The position numbers were made by a program, and so were the translations under genes. DNA of 10,421 nucleotides from Gammaproteobacteria bacterium (GTDB lineage Bacteria; Pseudomonadota; Gammaproteobacteria; Porifericomitales; Porifericomitaceae): the NCBI GenBank assembly GCA_028817255.1, contig JAPPQA010000167.1, forward strand, positions 1-10,421, in the 5' to 3' direction. A model generated the notes under the pieces. The model was not told where the DNA came from. It did not search any database and saw nothing but the letters and a program-made list of their open reading frames with translations. Of the stretch, positions 6,895 through 10,421 are shown piece by piece (the first letter of the stretch is position 1; each line of letters begins with the position of its first letter).

Positions 6895-7869
6895 GTGTCG
6901 GTCGTGCCTCGGGCGCTGGCGTGCGGGGGCGGGACGGCTGCCGTGCTGTCGCTGCTATTTGTCGCGGCGGCGCAGGCGACTTCCTACGAGGCGAAGACCG
7001 GCGACGGGCTGGTCGGCAGGCCGTACACGGTCGTCGCCCGCAAGGAAGACACCTTGCCGGACATTGCCCGCAGCCACGGTCTGGGCTTCGACGAGATCCA
7101 GCTGGCCAATGCCGATGTGGACGCCTGGCTGCCGGGCGAGGGCAGGAGGATCTTCCTGCCCTTGCACCATATTTTACCGGCCGCCGAGCGGCGCGGGATC
7201 GTGCTGAATATCCCGGAAATGCGGCTTTATTATTATCCTGCCGCGTTGCGCCGGGGGGGCCGGCTGCGAGTGATCACGTACCCGGTCGGGGTGGGGCGCG
7301 AGGGCTGGACGATCCCGTATGCCCGCACGCGGATCAACCTCAAGGCGGAGAACCCGAGCTGGACTCCCCCGGAGTCCATTCGCGCCGAACATGCCCTGCT
7401 CGGCGATCCCCTGCCGCGGGTAGTGCCCCCCGGCCCGGACAACCCCCTGGGCGCCCACGCCCTGCGCCTGGCGTTGCCCGGCTACCTGATTCACGGCACC
7501 AACAAGCCTCTGGGGATCGGGATGCGCGTGAGCCATGGCTGTATCCGCATGTATCCGGAGGATATAGACGAAATGTTCCCGCTGACCCCGGTGGGCACCC
7601 CCGTCAACATCGTCAACCAGCCGGTAAAGGCGGGGCTGCAAGGGCGGCTGCTTTACCTGGAGGTGCATCCGCCGCTGGTTGAGGATCGGCTAAGCGCTCA
7701 TGCCCTGAACCAGGAGGCTGTCCGCCAGATACTCGCTTTGTTGCAGGGACGCGACTCCCGGATAGACTGGCAGCTGATCGAGAAGGTCGTGCGCGCTTCC
7801 AGCGGCATACCGGTTGCCGTGGGCGCGATCCGAAGTGCCGAAGAGTCCGCCGACGCCGCCGGCACGTAG
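6895..7869 (+). CDS. L,D-transpeptidase (ErfK/YbiS/YcfS/YnhG family) with LysM-like domain
   Basis: A 324-residue exported cysteine transpeptidase acting on periplasmic peptidoglycan. Members in E. coli either attach Braun lipoprotein to meso-diaminopimelate or make 3-3 cross-links. A signal peptide spans about 1-28 (AAVLSLLFVAAAQA). A LysM-like module follows (42-92: YTV...EDTLPDIARSHGLGFDEIQLAN...LP). The YkuD catalytic domain holds IHGTNKPLGIG (199-209) and RVSHGCIRM (211-219), with catalytic C216 and conserved H200, H214 and R218 visible. A tail of about 85 residues follows; it lacks a recognisable domain. GTG at 6895 is chosen because it is 1 bp after the pump stop and yields a full signal peptide; GTG 6904 is possible. 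Operon position suggests co-expression with the efflux pump. Its substrate could be the Lpp-like lipoprotein at 8053-8340. Confidence 0.93.
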   Translation: MSVVPRALACGGGTAAVLSLLFVAAAQATSYEAKTGDGLVGRPYTVVARKEDTLPDIARSHGLGFDEIQLANADVDAWLPGEGRRIFLPLHHILPAAERRGIVLNIPEMRLYYYPAALRRGGRLRVITYPVGVGREGWTIPYARTRINLKAENPSWTPPESIRAEHALLGDPLPRVVPPGPDNPLGAHALRLALPGYLIHGTNKPLGIGMRVSHGCIRMYPEDIDEMFPLTPVGTPVNIVNQPVKAGLQGRLLYLEVHPPLVEDRLSAHALNQEAVRQILALLQGRDSRIDWQLIEKVVRASSGIPVAVGAIRSAEESADAAGT

Positions 7870-8009
7870 CGAGCCCCGCGGCATTCGCAGAATATCCGCC
7901 GCACACCCCCACATGCGCCCCGCGCCCTTTGCGGGCCTGCGGGCAGTTGCCTGCTCCCCGTCTCCCCCGGGAACTCTAGAAAGCCAAGACCGGAGGCGCA
8001 TAAAGTCGC

Positions 8010-8040
8010 GTCCCCGGAGCGAAGAGCTCGCTCCGGGGAC
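8010..8040. terminator. Strong hairpin between convergent genes, likely bidirectional terminator
   Basis: A perfect 13-bp stem (GTCCCCGGAGCGA, 8010-8022, with its complement at 8028-8040) around the 5-base loop AGAGC. It sits between the 3' ends of the transpeptidase gene and the Lpp-like gene. Neither side has a T tract, so it is not a textbook intrinsic terminator, but its position and stability suggest transcript ending or 3'-end protection. The rest of 7870-8052 shows nothing convincing. Confidence 0.6.
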
Positions 8041-8052
8041 ATGACGGTTTGC

Positions 8053-8340
8053 CTACTTGCGGGTGACCCGCTCCAGCGCCCGGTCAATCTTGTCGCGGTT
8101 TTCGTTGCAGCAATTGAGTGCCGACTCCGCGGTGGACTGGGCCTTGGTTGCCGAGTAAGAGGCTTCGGAGGCGACGGAAAGGGCGTTGTTTGCCTTTTCG
8201 GCCGCGTCGCGTGCCTCGCTGAGGGCCTGTCGCGCCATGTTTTCGATTTCCGCCGTTTTTTCCAGCCCTACAGGGGCGCAGGCGCCGACCGAGAGCGCGG
8301 ACAAAGCCAATATGGACGTCCTGACGAATTTGCTGTGCAT
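8053..8340 (-). CDS. OprI/Lpp-like alanine-zipper outer-membrane lipoprotein
   Basis: A 95-residue lipoprotein. The signal MHSKFVRTSILALSALSVGAC (1-21) ends in lipobox V-G-A-C, so C21 should be lipidated; A22 at +2 fits outer-membrane sorting. Residues 30-77 are Ala-rich heptads (ARQALSEARDAAEKANNALSVASEAS...KAQSTAESAL), the coiled-coil pattern of Pseudomonas OprI and enterobacterial Lpp. The end IDRALERVTRK resembles the OprI tail, and the C-terminal Lys is the residue joined to peptidoglycan in Lpp. The adjacent C77-C78 pair (in LNCCNENR) is unusual and could form disulfides between subunits. ATG 8340 is supported by GGGAGGA in the leader; the frame opens 147 bases further upstream, but that extension is not lipoprotein-like. 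Convergent with the L,D-transpeptidase gene. Confidence 0.87.
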   Translation of the reverse strand: MHSKFVRTSILALSALSVGACAPVGLEKTAEIENMARQALSEARDAAEKANNALSVASEASYSATKAQSTAESALNCCNENRDKIDRALERVTRK

Positions 8341-8660
8341 GATATTCCTCCCTTTCGTGGTGTTGTTGCAAATGCCCAGTAGCGGCGGATCATGCCTAAT
8401 CTTGCGGCGCGATTCAATGGGTACGAGCTTCGCAATCCAGTTTTCCGGGACAGCGAAGCCGCGCCGCCCGAATCCGCATTGCCGCAAAAGACGGCTTCCC
8501 GCTCGCGCGAGAGCAACAGGCCGGGTTTCGCGGCGTTGCGGGTCGGAAGCTGCGCCCGACCCCCCGGCCCCCCTTTCTGCGCCCCTTCCAGCGCCAATAG
8601 CCGCTCGCGCGGGCGGCTATAAGATTACGGCGGCGGCGGCGGGGCAGGCCGCGGAATTTC
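8341..8660. other. Non-coding spacer between the two lipoprotein genes
   Basis: About 320 bases with no credible gene. It contains the ribosome binding site and possible promoter of the Lpp-like gene plus two small hairpins: GGGTCGG/CCGACCC at 8540-8562 and ATAGCCGC/GCGGCTAT at 8597-8620. The second lies about 40 bases beyond the stop of the small lipoprotein gene and could be its terminator, though without a T tract. A GGC run sits at 8628-8641. Confidence 0.55.
8389..8417 (-). promoter_or_regulatory. Possible sigma-70 promoter of the Lpp-like gene
   Basis: On the minus strand TTGAAT (8417-8412), a 17-bp spacer, then CATGAT (8394-8389); each box is 4/6 to consensus. Predicted start is near 8382, a leader of about 40 bases carrying GGGAGGA before the ATG at 8340. 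An own promoter suits an abundant Lpp-type protein. Found by eye only. Confidence 0.35.
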
Positions 8661-8855
8661 CTAGTGGATTTCCGCGGGAGGTGCCGTGATCGCCTTTTCC
8701 GTCGCGCGGCGGGCTTCCTTGGATGTCTGCCGCGCCGTGTCTTCTATCAATTCGTCCGGCTGCTGGGTCGGCATCGTGCAGGCGCCGACACAGCAGGCGA
8801 GCAAAGCGAATACCAGCGTTTTGGCAAGCGAGTTGTCCTGTTTGCTATGTATCAT
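8661..8855 (-). CDS. Very small lipoprotein, truncated paralogue of the Lpp-like protein
   Basis: A 64-residue predicted lipoprotein. Signal and lipobox: MIHSKQDNSLAKTLVFALLACCVGAC, with C26 the likely lipidated residue. The mature part has only 39 residues. It shares with the neighbouring 95-residue protein the start M(I)HSK, the lipobox C/S-V-G-A-C and a zipper stretch: IEDTARQTSKEARRATEKA here against IENMARQALSEARDAAEKA there. The zipper then stops and the protein ends AITAPPAEIH, lacking a C-terminal Lys. I looked for zipper sequence continuing downstream in another frame and saw none, so this seems a true short gene or a decayed duplicate with a replaced tail. An AGAGGGAAA ribosome binding site precedes ATG 8855. 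Function unknown; attachment to peptidoglycan the Lpp way is unlikely. Confidence 0.7.
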   Translation of the reverse strand: MIHSKQDNSLAKTLVFALLACCVGACTMPTQQPDELIEDTARQTSKEARRATEKAITAPPAEIH

Positions 8856-8914
8856 GGCATTTTCCCTCTCTGGTTTTTTCGAAATGAATCATGTGCGGCG
8901 CGCAGACCATGGCT

Positions 8915-9397
8915 TTAGTTTCCGGCACTGCGGCCTTGAGCACGGGGCGCCTTGCGCCAGCGCCGTTCGTGCATTTCCTGGGTGAGTGTACGCAAGGCAT
9001 CGTGAAAACTGTACAGGGGTTCGTCGGCGCACAGGGCGTCCAGTTGCCGCATGACCTCCGGGAGGTCCAATTCCGCCGTGACGCTGTAGGTATCTTCCGA
9101 TGACTGGTTGTAAAAGCTCAGGTAGCCCATCAGATAGTGTTGGTAGGGCCTGAAGGCATCCTTGCCGCGGTCCTGGGCGTAGCGGTGGCAGGAGGCGCTG
9201 CCCGGTCCCCAGACGGCGAAGTTGCCGTCGCGGTCGGCCGCCGCGGCAGGGCCGCCCATTGCCAGCGTCAGCAGCGCCAGCGCCAGCATTGCCAGCGTCG
9301 GTAGCGCCAGCGCCGGCAGGCGGGCCGGCGCGCCGGCACGCGGCAACGCCGCCGCCTTCCGGGTCTCTGCGCCGGGGCATGCAGCCGCCGCGCTCAT
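8915..9397 (-). CDS. Exported hypothetical protein with two cysteines
   Basis: A 160-residue protein of no function I can assign. The first 54 residues form a long export signal: polar leader, hydrophobic LPALALPTLAMLALALLTLAM (27-47) and a likely cut after AAAA. The mature part, WGPGSASCHRYAQDRGKDAFRPYQHYLMGYLSFYNQSSEDTYSV...LDALCADEPLYSFHDALRTLTQEM (63-142), fits a recurring type of small periplasmic proteobacterial protein with an S-C-x-x-Y start, a G-Y-L-S-x-Y-N centre and a C-x-x-x-P-L close. C70 and C123 probably form a disulfide. The end is basic. ATG 9397 is chosen because it overlaps the HNH stop as ATGA; ATG 9289 would give a shorter, more usual signal. A Rap1a/HdeA-like fold is conceivable but unproven. 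Confidence 0.72.
   Translation of the reverse strand: MSAAAACPGAETRKAAALPRAGAPARLPALALPTLAMLALALLTLAMGGPAAAADRDGNFAVWGPGSASCHRYAQDRGKDAFRPYQHYLMGYLSFYNQSSEDTYSVTAELDLPEVMRQLDALCADEPLYSFHDALRTLTQEMHERRWRKAPRAQGRSAGN
9258..9317 (-). repeat. 30-bp tandem duplication inside a signal-peptide coding region
   Basis: Bases 9258-9287 and 9288-9317 are adjacent direct copies differing at 3 of 30 positions. In frame they encode PALALPTLAM and LALALLTLAM, so the duplication has doubled the hydrophobic core of the exported hypothetical protein without breaking the frame. GCCAGC-type codons repeat within each unit. Confidence 0.8.
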
Positions 9398-10056
9398 TGC
9401 CGCAGGAGCCCCCGTCGCCGGGCGCGGAACTGCGCCTTCAGGAAGGCCATCTGGTCGGCCAGGATGCGGCGGTTGGACAACGCCAGATATTCCGCCCAGT
9501 TAGGCACGAAGGGCACTGCCAGCAACGGCATCCCCGCCTCTTCCGGCGTTTGCCCCCCCTTGCGCGTGTTACAGCCGTGGCAGGCGGTGACCACGTTCGA
9601 CCAGCAATCTTTGCCGCCGCGCGAAAAGGGAATCACGTGGTCGCGGGTAAGCCGCCGGCCCTCATGTTCCCTGCCGCAATACATGCACAGGTGGGCATCG
9701 CGCAGGAACAGCTCCCGGTTCGTCAGCGGCGGCGTCGTCCGCCGCAGCTGCCGGCGGGCGCGGCGGCAACGCACCGCGATGATCGAGTGGATCTCGATGC
9801 GCGAGCGCTTGCCCGTATAACGGGAATAGCCGCCGTGAAAGGCCAGGGTCCGCTCGCCGGCGGTCCAGGCGACCAGGTCGCGGCAATACAGCGTGATAGC
9901 AGTTTGCCAGGGAACCCAGGTGACCGGCAGGCCGGTGATGTCCAGGCGCAGGATCAGCGGCGGGTGCGCCGCGTTCCCGCGCTGCTCCTGTGCGGCCCGT
10001 TCGGGCCGCCGCCCCTGCCTGGCGCATTCGATTTGCGATTGCATCATGTTCTGCAT
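9394..10056 (-). CDS. HNH endonuclease family protein
   Basis: A 220-residue protein (from ATG 10056) with a C-terminal zinc-bound HNH nuclease domain. The zinc site is C124-M-Y-C127 and C159-H-G-C162; the nuclease core is RDHVIPFSRGG (138-148), with H140, N154 in WSNVV and N163 after the second cysteine pair. The N-terminal part (about 33-115), LRLDITGLPVTWVPWQTAITLYCRDLVAW...SIIAV, and the tail WAEYLALSNRRILADQMAFL (187-206) are typical of a common stand-alone chromosomal HNH protein in Gammaproteobacteria, not of homing or restriction enzymes; the DNA target is unknown. The frame extends to a TTG at 10173, but the extra residues look non-coding; ATGs at 10047 and 10044 are alternatives. 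The stop overlaps the next gene as ATGA. Confidence 0.85.
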   Translation of the reverse strand: MQNMMQSQIECARQGRRPERAAQEQRGNAAHPPLILRLDITGLPVTWVPWQTAITLYCRDLVAWTAGERTLAFHGGYSRYTGKRSRIEIHSIIAVRCRRARRQLRRTTPPLTNRELFLRDAHLCMYCGREHEGRRLTRDHVIPFSRGGKDCWSNVVTACHGCNTRKGGQTPEEAGMPLLAVPFVPNWAEYLALSNRRILADQMAFLKAQFRARRRGLLRQ

Positions 10057-10330
10057 CCCAGGTTTTGCATCCCGGATCGGAATGCGCTCCGGCGGCGGCA
10101 ATGCCCCGCCAGCGCAAACCGTTACGGTGCGACTCACCCGGGCAACGATGCCAGATTTGCACCGGCATGACAACCGGACGGCGGGAGCGTCAAGCCGTTA
10201 CGCAATCGAGGGGAAGAAAATTGGCACTGTTTGTAGCCAAGAAAGAGGCGCCGTGAACAAAACTCCCGCCATTCCTGCTTTTTCCTGTCATTTCGGCGCC
10301 TGTTTTTTTCTGTCATTCCGGCTTTTTTCT
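10057..10330. other. Non-coding region between HNH gene and right-hand repeat
   Basis: About 270 bases, with its outer end (10190-10330) more AT-rich than the rest of the window. It should hold the HNH promoter; minus-strand TTGACG near 10190 is a possible -35, but no convincing -10 follows at the right distance. The outer end contains inward-facing TGTCATTCCGG boxes and T runs. Confidence 0.5.
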
Positions 10331-10340
10331 GTCATTCCGG
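10286..10340 (-). repeat. Right-hand array of TGTCATTCCGG boxes
   Basis: Three boxes, at 10286-10296 (one mismatch), 10311-10321 and 10330-10340, separated by T-rich spacers; a weaker CATTCC lies at 10270-10275. The last is the inner end of the right foldback repeat. They are the reverse complement of the CCGGAATGAC boxes at the left end, so both arrays lie on the inner side of their foldback element. Confidence 0.75.
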
Positions 10341-10421
10341 CGAAAGCCGGAATCCCGCGCAAATAGAGCGCGGAACGCGCACATTGCAGAACCTGACGGC
10401 CCGCCCCTTCCTTCAAGGGAT
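10331..10421. repeat. Foldback (MITE-like) repeat, right copy, inverted and cut by window end
   Basis: These 91 bases match the reverse complement of 63-153 at about 87 positions (four substitutions seen by eye), including the GAAA-loop hairpin, the TTGCAGAA arm end and the loop. The element's outer arm would lie beyond the window. Relative to the left copy it is inverted, so the pair brackets about 10.2 kb. Confidence 0.85.

Noticed and set aside
8341..8487. N-terminal extension of the Lpp-like lipoprotein
   Set aside because: It would bury the lipoprotein signal peptide; GGGAGGA immediately precedes the ATG at 8340.
9394..10056. HNH gene as a homing or restriction endonuclease and sign of a mobile island
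   Set aside because: Flanking sequence parts fit the common stand-alone chromosomal HNH protein, and no intron, methyltransferase, integrase or attachment site is seen.

Overview
The window is GC-rich DNA carrying densely packed genes with short overlaps, consistent with a gammaproteobacterial chromosome. The clearest pointers are an OprI/Lpp-type alanine-zipper lipoprotein, a MoaB very like the E. coli protein, and a two-gene RND efflux unit. I cannot name a genus, and there is no rRNA, tRNA, CRISPR array, transposase or integrase.

Layout: bases 1-153 are a foldback repeat, followed by about 380 bases of iterated GGAATGAC boxes and a hexanucleotide repeat without a credible gene. Two overlapping plus-strand genes follow: a nitroreductase-family flavoprotein and moaB. 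A minus-strand gene for an exported phytase-like (esterase-like) beta-propeller protein converges on moaB. Divergent from it, with start codons sharing the same CATG, runs a plus-strand operon: RND periplasmic adaptor, RND inner-membrane pump (ATGA overlap) and an L,D-transpeptidase that starts 1 bp after the pump. After a strong hairpin at 8010-8040 everything reads leftward. From upstream to downstream these genes are an HNH endonuclease, an ATGA-coupled exported hypothetical protein, a very small lipoprotein and an OprI/Lpp-like lipoprotein. The window closes with iterated boxes and a second copy of the foldback repeat, inverted relative to the first and cut off by the window end.

How the genes may fit together: the middle and right parts concern the cell envelope. 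Adaptor and pump form two thirds of a tripartite efflux machine; no outer-membrane channel gene is present. The L,D-transpeptidase belongs to the family that, in enterobacteria, ties the C-terminal lysine of Braun lipoprotein to peptidoglycan. The Lpp-like protein encoded just across the hairpin ends in Arg-Lys and is a plausible substrate, while its truncated paralogue ends in His and is not. That pairing is inference. I found no obvious new defence or mobile system. The most unusual structures are the mirrored foldback repeats with inward arrays of half-boxes at both ends, and the lipoprotein pair facing an L,D-transpeptidase that sits in an efflux operon.
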